Origin: Nafulsella turpanensis ZLM-10
GTDB lineage: Bacteria; Bacteroidota; Bacteroidia; Cytophagales; Cyclobacteriaceae
Assembly: GCF_000346615.1 (NCBI RefSeq)
Contig: NZ_ANNU01000021.1
Span: 1 to 64,000, forward strand
Length of the DNA: 64,000 nt
Reading direction: 5' to 3'
Part shown: positions 8,693 through 16,284 of the stretch, one piece after another
Position numbering within the stretch: position 1 is the first letter of the stretch
Layout: each line of letters starts with the position of its first letter
Program-made: the position numbers and the translations under genes
Notes under the pieces: generated by a model
What the model was told of the DNA's origin: nothing
Databases searched by the model: none
The model's input: the letters and a program-made list of their open reading frames with translations, nothing else

Positions 8693-10768
8693 TTAAAGGT
8701 TTAGTTCAAAAGCACCTTCCGCAGAGGTAAGGTGGTAGGACAAATTTAAACTTTCTGCCTGTTGCTGCAGCCTGTTTTGGATATAATTTTGATTAGATCC
8801 ATCGATAAGCAGCTGATCGAAGCGGAAGTAGCAGCTCAGCAGCTCAAGGTCTTTTACTGCATTATGGCTAAGCACCACATAATTGACCTGCAAGGGTGAG
8901 GCCAGCGGGCAGGGAACTGCCAGAGGAGCTTTTACATAAGCAATGGTTTGTCCCTCCCACACCAGCAAATCGTAGCCGGGATTTCGACTTAAGGCCGGCC
9001 GCAAAGTGTTTTCCGGCATTTCAGATACATTTAGCCCCATCGCTATACGGTTAGGCCGCAGCGTGTATGCCAGCTGTTGTTCAGGAACTTCGTTAGAAGT
9101 ATGCAGGTACTCCTGCCGCCCCGCCACCAGCTGAAGGACCGAATAACCCGGAATATGGTACAGCAACAATTTCTTCTGCTCATTGCGCTGATAAACATCT
9201 ATTACGAAGGTCGAAACTAATACCACTCCTGCCAAAACAGCCAGTAAGGCCTGAAAAAAGTGCCGAAAGTGCAGGAACAGCAATGCCAGCAGTAAAAAAA
9301 GTAAAAGTAATACTAGCTGCCACTGGCTCAGGCTGGTCTCCATAGCACTGTAAGGCAGCACCTCTGCCATAAAAACTACTTTATTTACTAAACTGATTAC
9401 CAACTCGAGGAGCCAGCCTACTCCTTCTGCGAGGAAGGGACTCATAAGACTACAGGCCAGCAGTAAAAAGCCGAGGCCAAGTATGGCACTGGAAGCAGGC
9501 ACTACTATCAGGTTCGTCAGGAAGAAATAGGTGGGAAACTGTCCGAAGTAGTAGAGCCCAAGGGGAAAGGTAGCCAGTTGAGCCGCCAGCGAAACAGCCA
9601 GCAGGTTCCATAGCCAGCGTACTGCCTTATTTTTCCCCTGGTACCATTCAGCAAAGCGTGGTTGCAGATACACGATTCCGAAAACGGCCAGGAAGGAAAG
9701 CTGAAAGCCGACTGCCCTAAGGATAAAAGGATCATATAACAGCATGACAAAGGCTGCCAGTGCCAGGGTATTGTAAATGCCGGAGCGGCGTTTGAGCTGC
9801 AGGGCAAACATTACAAGGCTAAACATAATAACAGACCTGAGTACAGAGGGAGACAGGCCGGTAACAAAAGCATAACTCCATAAAACCAGCAGGCTCAACA
9901 CAAAACCCAGCCATTTTAACCAGGGATGCCGCCGCCAGGGGCGGAAGAGGAGCTGGAGAAAGAAAAAGATAAAACCAACATGCAGGCCCGATACCGCCAG
10001 TACGTGCATAGCCCCGGCTGTGGAATAGGCCCTGTTTATCTCTTCATCCAGTAACTCGCGATAACCCAGCACCAACGCATTGGCAATGGCGGTTTCCTGC
10101 GGTCCGGAAAGGTATCGATCCATTTGCCTGCTTGCCCACAGCCTTACTTCCAGCGCCAGATCTCTAATTCCCGTAGAGCTACCCAACAGCTTTACCTGCT
10201 CTGGCCGGACAAAGGCCTGGCAACAAATACCCTGCGTGGCCATGTACTGCCTATAATTAAAGGTATTTGGATTTAAGGGGTCCGGAACTTTAACAGGTTC
10301 CATTTTTACTAACAGGCGATCGCCGTAGGAAGGAAAATACTGCAGGGAATCTTTTCGGATGTACAGCATAAGACTGCTGTTTGCCGGGAGCCAGCTATCT
10401 CCTTCCCTATAAGCCAGCAGGCGAACGGGTACTTTTACGGTTTTGGCAGTAGGCAGCCCCTCCTGCCTGGCCTCCACCAGCCAATATGCCACGCTCTTCT
10501 CCGGCCATTCTACCTGCAGAGTCTCTTGCCGCTGCTCCATTCGCAAAAAACCCAATGTAAACAAGAGTAAAAAAGCAGCCAGCCCATTCCAAAGGGGAGT
10601 GGAAGCCATATGCCTGCGGAACAGGTAAAACAGTACGTAAAGAATTACTACCAGCAATCCAGTAGTCGCCAAAAGCACTGTGCTGGCAGAGAAATACAAT
10701 CCGGCCAGTATGCCGGCAATCAGCCACAGTACATAACGGAGGAATGGAAAGGCAGCCCAGGGGTACAT
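8693..10768 (-). CDS. comEC: ComEC/Rec2 family DNA-uptake channel protein (no MBL domain)
   Basis: A 691-residue inner-membrane protein. N-terminal TM helices precede a DUF4131-like OB-type region (residues ~30-200). The Competence domain follows (~225-500), with the signature HVLAVSGLHVGFIFFF and many TM helices. The ComEC of many bacteria ends in a metallo-beta-lactamase domain with HxHxDH; here the last ~190 residues show no such motif, the form seen in many Bacteroidota. It imports single-stranded DNA during natural transformation. It is divergent from the MscS gene and overlaps no neighbour; enoyl-CoA hydratase follows 6 bases downstream. Confidence 0.88.
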   Translation of the reverse strand: MYPWAAFPFLRYVLWLIAGILAGLYFSASTVLLATTGLLVVILYVLFYLFRRHMASTPLWNGLAAFLLLFTLGFLRMEQRQETLQVEWPEKSVAYWLVEARQEGLPTAKTVKVPVRLLAYREGDSWLPANSSLMLYIRKDSLQYFPSYGDRLLVKMEPVKVPDPLNPNTFNYRQYMATQGICCQAFVRPEQVKLLGSSTGIRDLALEVRLWASRQMDRYLSGPQETAIANALVLGYRELLDEEINRAYSTAGAMHVLAVSGLHVGFIFFFLQLLFRPWRRHPWLKWLGFVLSLLVLWSYAFVTGLSPSVLRSVIMFSLVMFALQLKRRSGIYNTLALAAFVMLLYDPFILRAVGFQLSFLAVFGIVYLQPRFAEWYQGKNKAVRWLWNLLAVSLAAQLATFPLGLYYFGQFPTYFFLTNLIVVPASSAILGLGFLLLACSLMSPFLAEGVGWLLELVISLVNKVVFMAEVLPYSAMETSLSQWQLVLLLLFLLLALLFLHFRHFFQALLAVLAGVVLVSTFVIDVYQRNEQKKLLLYHIPGYSVLQLVAGRQEYLHTSNEVPEQQLAYTLRPNRIAMGLNVSEMPENTLRPALSRNPGYDLLVWEGQTIAYVKAPLAVPCPLASPLQVNYVVLSHNAVKDLELLSCYFRFDQLLIDGSNQNYIQNRLQQQAESLNLSYHLTSAEGAFELNL

Positions 10769-10906
10769 CTGCAGTTCTTTTTAAATTATACCTCCGGAAA
10801 GTGCAAATTGTTTTACAGATCGGAAGCTGCTCCTTTACACCTTTTACCAACAATTTCCTGAACGGCCGGTTATGTGTCTATTAAATTCAATTATTTAGTC
10901 TCATCT

Positions 10907-11788
10907 ATGAATATTCAAGATGCCTCGGAGCTTGTACTTGAAAAGCTCGAAGCCTGGGCTCGCACCTTTATAGCCATGCTGCCGAACCTGGCGATTGCCA
11001 TTGTTATTGTGCTAATTGGTTATGTCCTCGCCCGTGCAGTTCGGAACCTTATCCACAAAACGCTCAGAAAAACCACTCACCACAGTGCCCTGCTTACACT
11101 GGTAACCAATGTGGTATACGTTAGCATCATTCTTATTGCAGCTTTTATCGCACTTGGGGTTCTGGACCTGGACAAAACAGTTACTTCTTTGCTGGCGGGT
11201 GCCGGTATTGTTGGTCTGGCACTGGGCTTTGCCTTTCAGGATATCGCCTCTAATTTTATGGCAGGGGTATTTATGGCCGTACGTAAACCCTTTGATGAAG
11301 GAGATATTATTGAATCGGAAGAAAAGATGGGCGTGGTGACAGACATGAGCCTTCGGGCCACCATCGTTCGGTCCTTTCAGGGACAGTACCATATCATTCC
11401 AAATAAGAATGTTTTTCAGGGAGTTATTACCAACTACACCCGCCTGGGGCGAAGGCGAATTGACCTTGCAGTTGGAGTTTCCTATGGAGATGATCTGGAG
11501 AAGGTAAAAAAAGTTACACTGGAGGCTGTAAAAAGCATTCCAACTGTTCTTCAGAACGAAGACATCTCTCTCTACTTTAATGAGTTTGGCGATAGCTCCA
11601 TTAACTTTTCGGTCCGATTCTGGGCTACCTTCAAAAAACAGACTGATTTCCTGCAGGCCCAGAGCGATGCTATCATGGCAATCAAGAAAGCTTACGATGA
11701 AAATGACATCATGATTCCATTCCCAATACGTACCCTCGACTTCGGAATAAAGGGTGGTGAAAAGCTCAATGAGGTATGGCCTAAATAA
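10907..11788 (+). CDS. Small-conductance mechanosensitive channel MscS family
   Basis: About 293 residues. Three TM helices: LAIAIVIVLIGYVLA, VVYVSIILIAAFIALGVL and the pore helix TSLLAGAGIVGLALGFAF, whose Gly/Ala spacing is the MscS TM3 signature, followed by QDIASNFMAGVFMAVRKPFDEGD. The beta domain (VVTDMSLRATIVR, IPNKNVF) and a C-terminal alpha-beta domain complete the fold. It releases solutes on hypo-osmotic shock. The ATG at 10907 (MNIQDASEL) suits the family; an in-frame ATG lies 33 bases upstream. It is divergent from comEC, and the lipoprotein gene follows 53 bases downstream on the same strand. Confidence 0.92.
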   Translation: MNIQDASELVLEKLEAWARTFIAMLPNLAIAIVIVLIGYVLARAVRNLIHKTLRKTTHHSALLTLVTNVVYVSIILIAAFIALGVLDLDKTVTSLLAGAGIVGLALGFAFQDIASNFMAGVFMAVRKPFDEGDIIESEEKMGVVTDMSLRATIVRSFQGQYHIIPNKNVFQGVITNYTRLGRRRIDLAVGVSYGDDLEKVKKVTLEAVKSIPTVLQNEDISLYFNEFGDSSINFSVRFWATFKKQTDFLQAQSDAIMAIKKAYDENDIMIPFPIRTLDFGIKGGEKLNEVWPK

Positions 11789-11841
11789 AACTTTTGATTT
11801 TTGAGATCGTATAATTCCGGACAAACCAAATTTTGAACATT

Positions 11842-12450
11842 ATGAAACTTAAAAATATTTTTGGTAAAAACGGTGCCCTTTTACTTGGAGCAGCCATGAC
11901 ATTTGCCTTTACCAGCTGTAATACAGATGTTAAAAGCAATCAGTCAATCCAACGGGAAGTAGAAGAAGAGTATGATGACTCAGATATTAATGAGCCGGAG
12001 GTAACCTATGAGAATGGCGAATATGTAGATGAGGAAGAAAATGTAGAGCGCGTTTCTGCAGGTGAAGAGCCAGTTACTACCGGTCTTGGAGAGCCGGGCT
12101 ATAATTACGACGATCCGTATGGATATGAAGAACGCGAAGTGGTGGTGAATAAGGTTGAAGAAGAATTAAATCGTGCCAACCGCACCATTAATGAACTGGA
12201 ACGTAAAATAGAGGAAGAAGGCGATGTTGTAAATGCTGAATTAAAGCAGGAATGGGAAAAAGCCAAAGTGGAACTTGAAGAAAAGCGTACAGAACTCAAT
12301 GATCAGCTTGAAGAACTTGAAACTGCTACAGAAGATGAGTGGGAACAGGTAAGAATTAAAACTAACCAGACCCTGGAAGAATTAGGAGCTGAATGGGATG
12401 AGTTAAGCCAGGATTTAGAAATCGATACCGAAGAAGGTGTTGATAACTAA
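11842..12450 (+). CDS. Lipoprotein with acidic linker and coiled coil, function unknown
   Basis: About 202 residues. A lipoprotein signal peptide ends in the lipobox-like FAFTSC (Cys near residue 27). The next ~80 residues are strongly acidic and disordered-looking (VEEEYDDSDINEPE, VDEEENVE). Residues ~105-200 form a heptad-rich coiled coil (VEEELNRANRTINELERKIEEE). No family is recognised. It might act as a periplasmic tether or spacer. It lies 53 bases behind the MscS gene, so the two may be co-transcribed; the perfect terminator at 12481 closes the unit. The ATG at 11842 (MKLKNIFG) is preferred over 11833 because it makes a regular signal peptide. Confidence 0.75.
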   Translation: MKLKNIFGKNGALLLGAAMTFAFTSCNTDVKSNQSIQREVEEEYDDSDINEPEVTYENGEYVDEEENVERVSAGEEPVTTGLGEPGYNYDDPYGYEEREVVVNKVEEELNRANRTINELERKIEEEGDVVNAELKQEWEKAKVELEEKRTELNDQLEELETATEDEWEQVRIKTNQTLEELGAEWDELSQDLEIDTEEGVDN

Positions 12451-12470
12451 TTGAAATAATTTTATTAATA

Positions 12471-12521
12471 AAAATAAAAAAGAGAAGGGTGCTGCCAGCT
12501 GGCAGCACCCTTCTCTTTTTT
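12471..12521. terminator. Perfect 18-bp bidirectional terminator
   Basis: AGAGAAGGGTGCTGCCAG at 12481-12498 is followed at once by its exact reverse complement at 12499-12516. A T-run follows on the plus strand (12517-12521) and an A-rich run precedes it (12471-12480), so it can stop both the lipoprotein transcript (+) and the acetyltransferase transcript (-), whose stop codon overlaps the T-run. Confidence 0.9.
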
Positions 12522-12951
12522 ATTCCTTTATCATTTTATAATGCATAATGCCGCATTCGTCAAACTGGTCGCCTTTTTTCCTGAAACCAAACTTCTCGTA
12601 AAGCGGAACAGCAGTAAGCTGGGCGTGCAGGTAAATGCTTTTACCACTTGTTTCAGATTGTTCCTGTACATCCTCTAATACCCTTGCCACCAGTGCACTG
12701 CCAATGCCCGAACCACGATTTTCTTTCAGCACGGCAAAGCGCTCCAGCTTCACTCCCTTATCAGTAAAACGCCAGCGGGCCGTTCCTCCCGCTTTACCTT
12801 CTTTGTTATAGGCAAGAAAATGCACAGCCGACTCCTCAAACTCGTCATATTCCTCCTCCTTACTTACCTTTTGTTCCTCAACAAATACCTTTTCGCGAAT
12901 AGCAAAAGCTTTTTCCAGCTCTTCCCGGCTGGTGATTTTATCTACTTTCAT
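12520..12951 (-). CDS. GNAT family N-acetyltransferase
   Basis: About 143 residues. The acetyl-CoA pyrophosphate-binding loop is visible as ENRGSGIGSALVARVLE, and the C-terminal strand-helix LYEKFGFRKKGDQFDECGIMHYKM matches the ElaA/YjcF-like subgroup that begins with IREKVFVEEQKV. The acceptor substrate is unknown. The ATG at 12951 (MKVDKITS) is likely; an in-frame ATG lies 18 bases upstream. It follows phoH with about 33 bases between and is probably co-transcribed with it. Confidence 0.88.
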   Translation of the reverse strand: MKVDKITSREELEKAFAIREKVFVEEQKVSKEEEYDEFEESAVHFLAYNKEGKAGGTARWRFTDKGVKLERFAVLKENRGSGIGSALVARVLEDVQEQSETSGKSIYLHAQLTAVPLYEKFGFRKKGDQFDECGIMHYKMIKE

Positions 12952-12984
12952 TCCGGTGTTCAAGTTCAATTTTTTTAGAAAAGT

Positions 12985-13926
12985 CTAGGCCTCTGCCTTC
13001 TCATAAGCGTCGATGATTTTTCTTACCAGTTTATGGCGAACCACATCTGCTCCATCGAGCTTTACAAAGCCTATTCCCTCGACATTGGCCAGGATATCCA
13101 GTGACTCCACCAGACCGGATTTTTGCTTCCTCGGCAGGTCTATCTGCGAAATATCGCCTGTAACAATTACTTTCGAATTAGGTCCCATTCGAGTAAGAAA
13201 CATCTTTAGCTGCATAGGCGTGGTATTCTGCGCCTCATCGAGAAGGATATAGGCATTTTGAAGCGTACGCCCGCGCATATAGGCCAGGGGCGCAATTTCA
13301 ATAATTCCGGTTTCCTGGTAGAACTTCAGCTTTTCTGCCGGAATCATATCCTGCAGGGCATCATAGATGGGCCGAAGATAAGGATCTATCTTTTCCTTCA
13401 GATCACCTGGTAAAAAGCCCAGATTTTCTCCCGCCTCCACAGCCGGCCGGGTGATAATAATTTTCTTGACATGCTTATTCTTCAGTGCCCTTACCGCCAG
13501 GGCTACCGAAATATAAGTTTTACCGGTACCGGCAGGACCTACAGCAAAGACTAAATCATTATCAAACACCGCATCGACCAGTTTCTGCTGGTTAGCGCTT
13601 TTAGGCTTTATGCTAAACCCCCTTGTGCCATACACCAGGGTTTCATCCTTACTATTGGCCAACACCGCCTGTTCTTCCTGCTGCAGGTAGTTCTGTACAT
13701 TATCTTCCGTTACTTTTCCATAACGGTGGTAATGTTGCAGAAGAGAGTTAAGGATATCGTTAATCTTGAGTATTTCGTGCGCCGCTCCTTTAATGCGGAT
13801 TTCATTTCCCCGGGAAATGATTTTGCTATTCGGGAAAGCAGCAGCAACTTCTTGTATGTTCCGGTTCTCAACACCTAAAAATTCAGGCAGGGAAACGTTT
13901 TCCAGCGTGATTACTTTTTCTACCAA
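12985..13926 (-). CDS. phoH: PhoH family ATPase (TTG start)
   Basis: A 313-residue cytoplasmic PhoH-like ATPase, often linked to RNA metabolism. Walker A GPAGTGKT is at residues 130-137, Walker B is AYILLDEAQNT, and VIVTGDISQIDLP is the sensor-type motif; an N-terminal KH-like/PhoH-N region precedes them. The start is a TTG at 13926: the reading frame runs back to a TAG with no ATG or GTG, and the family N-terminus (VEKVITLENVSLPEFLGVEN) begins exactly here. It is divergent from the SAM hydroxide adenosyltransferase gene, with a 95-base shared upstream region. Confidence 0.92.
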   Translation of the reverse strand: MVEKVITLENVSLPEFLGVENRNIQEVAAAFPNSKIISRGNEIRIKGAAHEILKINDILNSLLQHYHRYGKVTEDNVQNYLQQEEQAVLANSKDETLVYGTRGFSIKPKSANQQKLVDAVFDNDLVFAVGPAGTGKTYISVALAVRALKNKHVKKIIITRPAVEAGENLGFLPGDLKEKIDPYLRPIYDALQDMIPAEKLKFYQETGIIEIAPLAYMRGRTLQNAYILLDEAQNTTPMQLKMFLTRMGPNSKVIVTGDISQIDLPRKQKSGLVESLDILANVEGIGFVKLDGADVVRHKLVRKIIDAYEKAEA

Positions 13927-14021
13927 AGGCTCGAAATATTTTATAAGTTTGAGTTCAAAAGCTTTCTAAAAATCTGTAAGTTTGTTTCTAACAAATCTAC
14001 ACATTTATTTCATCCTCAACT

Positions 14022-14870
14022 ATGGCTATAATTACATTTATCTCCGATTTTGGGGCTCAAGACCATTATACGGCTGCCGTTAAAGCCCGTATTCTGTCTG
14101 AGAACCCATCGCAGGTAATTGTAGACATCAGTCATCAAATAGAACACTTTAACATCGCACATGGTTCTTTTGTGCTTGGAAGTGTTTTCCGGGAATTTCC
14201 TCCCGGCAGCATTCACCTGGTAGCCGTACACGCTACCGGCGGCCTTGGCGAAGCTTATATTGCTGTAAAACTTGAAGGGCATTATTTTGTTGGTACAGAC
14301 AATGGCCTGATTGGTTTATTAAGCGAACAGGAGCCTGAGCAGGTGGTAATACTGGGCACTACGCCTGAAGAAAAGGAACTGGCCCGGCTTACCAGTTTTC
14401 CTGCCAGAGATGTTATGGCCTTTGCAGCGGCCCGTCTGGCTGCAGGAATTCCTATGAACGCATTGGGAGAGGAAACTTCTTACTTTAATCGAATGATTGG
14501 CCGCAAGCCCCGCGCCAGTCGCAAAAGTATTGCCGGCCATGTGATTCATGTCGACCATTACGGGAACCTGATCACCAATATTGAACGACATGAATTTGAA
14601 TTTCTGCTGGAGGACAAATTCAGGCTCCAGGTGGGGCGCGAAAACCTGCAGAAAATCCACAAAGCGTATAATCATGTGGATGCCGGCGAAATATTTGCCC
14701 TTTTTAACAGCCAGGGACTGCTGGAGTTAGGCATCAATTGCGGCAATGCAGCTGAACTGCTGGGACTGGGCTTCGACAGCCCGGTTACTATCCATTTTAT
14801 TACCGAAGAAAGTGCAATAGCCAACTCAAAAGAAAGTAACCTTCCCTTAAAAAAAAGCCGCTTAGACTAA
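14022..14870 (+). CDS. SAM hydroxide adenosyltransferase (DUF62 family)
   Basis: A 282-residue protein of the fluorinase/chlorinase-like family. Non-halogenating members split S-adenosylmethionine with water/hydroxide to adenosine and methionine. The N-terminus IITFISDFGAQDHYTAAVK carries the family Asp, and the C-terminal domain has GHVIHVDHYGNLITNI. The residues found in true halogenases cannot be confirmed by eye, so the hydrolase role is favoured on prevalence. The plus-strand TAAGTTTG at 13977-13984 is a plausible -7 box, without a good -33. The 3' end overlaps a weak GC stem (14855-14881). Confidence 0.88.
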   Translation: MAIITFISDFGAQDHYTAAVKARILSENPSQVIVDISHQIEHFNIAHGSFVLGSVFREFPPGSIHLVAVHATGGLGEAYIAVKLEGHYFVGTDNGLIGLLSEQEPEQVVILGTTPEEKELARLTSFPARDVMAFAAARLAAGIPMNALGEETSYFNRMIGRKPRASRKSIAGHVIHVDHYGNLITNIERHEFEFLLEDKFRLQVGRENLQKIHKAYNHVDAGEIFALFNSQGLLELGINCGNAAELLGLGFDSPVTIHFITEESAIANSKESNLPLKKSRLD

Positions 14871-15094
14871 AGGAGCGGTTTATAAACCTGTAAAGGTTTC
14901 GCTGTTCTACTCTTCGCTGAAAAACTCATTTATAATTTTACTTCCTCAATAATTTTTTCCTCCAGTCAGTATCCCTTAAACCCTTGGACCTTTTTTTGCA
15001 TGTTCAAACGTTTGTTCTGTACCCTGCCTGTTTTTCTGGTAGATTAAACAACATAAGAATAACATTAAAAAATGGTGAAGCCTATTTGCCTGCC

Positions 15095-15125
15095 TTTGCA
15101 AAGACCGCTAAACCTTCTACTTTTG
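15095..15125 (+). promoter_or_regulatory. Consensus Bacteroidota promoter of the monooxygenase gene
   Basis: TTTG (15095-15098), a 19-base spacer, then TACTTTTG (15118-15125) matches the TTTG-N19-TAnnTTTG consensus exactly. The predicted transcript start is about 28 bases before the ATG at 15160. Confidence 0.75.
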
Positions 15126-15159
15126 CAGCTGTTTGCACAAAAGCTAAACTTACAGAAAC

Positions 15160-15471
15160 ATGTTGATACGAGTGGTAAGAATGTACTTTCAGGAAGAGCA
15201 TGTAAATGATTTTCTTGAGATTTTTGAGGAGTCCAAAGAGCGCATCCGTAACTTCGACGGCTGCCAGAAACTGGAGCTTTTACAGGACTATAATCAAAAA
15301 CACATCCTGACAACCTATAGCTACTGGCGCGATAAAAAAGCTTTGGATCATTACCGTTCCTCTGCTTTCTTTATGGAGAACTGGTCGCAAATGAAAAAAT
15401 ACTTTTCAAATAAGCCAATCGCTTTTTCCTGCATTAAACTGGCAGAGGTTGACGGGCAGCAAAAAGCCTGA
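15160..15471 (+). CDS. Antibiotic biosynthesis monooxygenase (ABM) family protein
   Basis: A 103-residue dimeric alpha+beta-barrel protein of the ABM/quinol monooxygenase group. It has the typical opening IRVVRMYFQEEHVNDFLEIF, the central FDGCQKLELLQD and the YWRDKKALDHYRSS segment. Family members oxidise quinols or degrade haem, but many have unknown substrates. No cofactor residues are decisive. It has its own consensus promoter and stands alone upstream of tRNA-Leu. Confidence 0.85.
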   Translation: MLIRVVRMYFQEEHVNDFLEIFEESKERIRNFDGCQKLELLQDYNQKHILTTYSYWRDKKALDHYRSSAFFMENWSQMKKYFSNKPIAFSCIKLAEVDGQQKA

Positions 15472-15488
15472 TTTTAATTGAGAAGCTA

Positions 15489-15519
15489 TTTGCTTTCAGC
15501 AAATTATTCTCTATGTTTG
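15489..15519 (+). promoter_or_regulatory. Consensus promoter of tRNA-Leu
   Basis: TTTG (15489-15492), a 19-base spacer, then TATGTTTG (15512-15519): an exact match to TTTG-N19-TAnnTTTG. The predicted start is about 40 bases before the tRNA 5' end. Confidence 0.75.
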
Positions 15520-15565
15520 CAAGCCTGTTAAAAGGATATTCTTCAATCGCGAAGAAATTAGAAAC

Positions 15566-15649
15566 GCCTCGGTGGCGGAATTGGTAGACGCGTTGGTCTC
15601 AAACACCAATGGCCGCAAGGCCGTGCCGGTTCGACTCCGGCCCGAGGTA
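15566..15649 (+). tRNA. tRNA-Leu (anticodon CAA)
   Basis: An 84-base class II tRNA. Acceptor arms GCCTCGG (15566-15572) and CCGAGGT (15642-15648, one G-U pair) are followed by discriminator A. The anticodon stem-loop is TTGGT-CTCAAAC-ACCAA with anticodon CAA, reading UUG. The long variable arm TGGCCGCAAGGCCGT and the T-arm GCCGGTTCGACTCCGGC are intact. The terminal CCA is not encoded. It has its own promoter and terminator. Confidence 0.97.
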
Positions 15650-15653
15650 CTCC

Positions 15654-15695
15654 AGCGGACTTATTCACTAGATCCAGTGAAAAGTCCGCTTTTTA
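15654..15695 (+). terminator. Intrinsic terminator of tRNA-Leu
   Basis: AGCGGACTT (15654-15662) pairs with AAGTCCGCT (15682-15690), extended inside by TTCACT/AGTGAA, and is followed by TTTTT. It starts 5 bases after the tRNA. Confidence 0.9.
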
Positions 15696-15714
15696 TTGCA
15701 AAGTATTTTCCTTA

Positions 15715-16227
15715 TTACCCCAACCTTTTCTCTTCCAGCTCCTCCATTACGGCACTGGCCAAACCCTGCAGGAGCTCCTGCTCGGCATCTGAGAACTTTC
15801 GCGGCTTTTTATCCACAATACAAACAGAACCAATCCGGTAACCATCCGGTGTTTGCAGCGGGGCGGCAGCATAGAATTGTAAACCAAAGTCGCCGGTCAC
15901 CAAGGGATTGGCCAGCAGACAGGCTTCCTCCCTTGCATTTTCAAATACCGTTACCTCCTCCTGTAAAATGGAGAGCGAGCAGAGACTAATACCCCTGCTT
16001 ACCTGGCGGGTACCTTCCATCCCAACATTGGCTTTAAAGATTACCTGTTTTTCATCTACAAATGAAACCAGGGCAATTGGTGTTCTAAAAATATGAGCAG
16101 CCATGGAGGCAATATGCTTAAAGCTGCCCAACTCCTCGTAAGTATCTGTTAAGCCGTAGCTATACAACCTGGTGAGCCTTTCGGTCTCATTTTCGGGAAT
16201 AATAGGTCTTCCAAATGAATTTTCCAT
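15715..16227 (-). CDS. GAF domain protein
   Basis: A 170-residue cytoplasmic single-GAF protein. The pattern ERLTRLYSYGLTDTYEELGSFKHIASMAAHIF and the later FYAAAPLQTPDGYRIGSVCIVD is the common GAF layout found at the N-terminus of many sensor kinases, here free-standing with no output domain. It follows the multi-PAS kinase by 57 bases on the same strand, so it may be a co-expressed sensor or modulator of that kinase. The ligand is unknown. Confidence 0.85.
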   Translation of the reverse strand: MENSFGRPIIPENETERLTRLYSYGLTDTYEELGSFKHIASMAAHIFRTPIALVSFVDEKQVIFKANVGMEGTRQVSRGISLCSLSILQEEVTVFENAREEACLLANPLVTGDFGLQFYAAAPLQTPDGYRIGSVCIVDKKPRKFSDAEQELLQGLASAVMEELEEKRLG

Positions 16228-16284
16228 CTTCTCTTTTTCTACAAGATTTTTCTTCTGGACTTTCTGACTTAGCGTCCGTGAAAT

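Noticed and set aside
11012-11824. 270-codon minus-strand ORF opposite the MscS gene
   Set aside because: MscS motifs are unmistakable on the plus strand; the opposite frame lacks any.
14855-14881. Terminator over the 3' end of the SAM hydroxide adenosyltransferase
   Set aside because: The GC stem is present but no T-run follows, so it is too weak to call.
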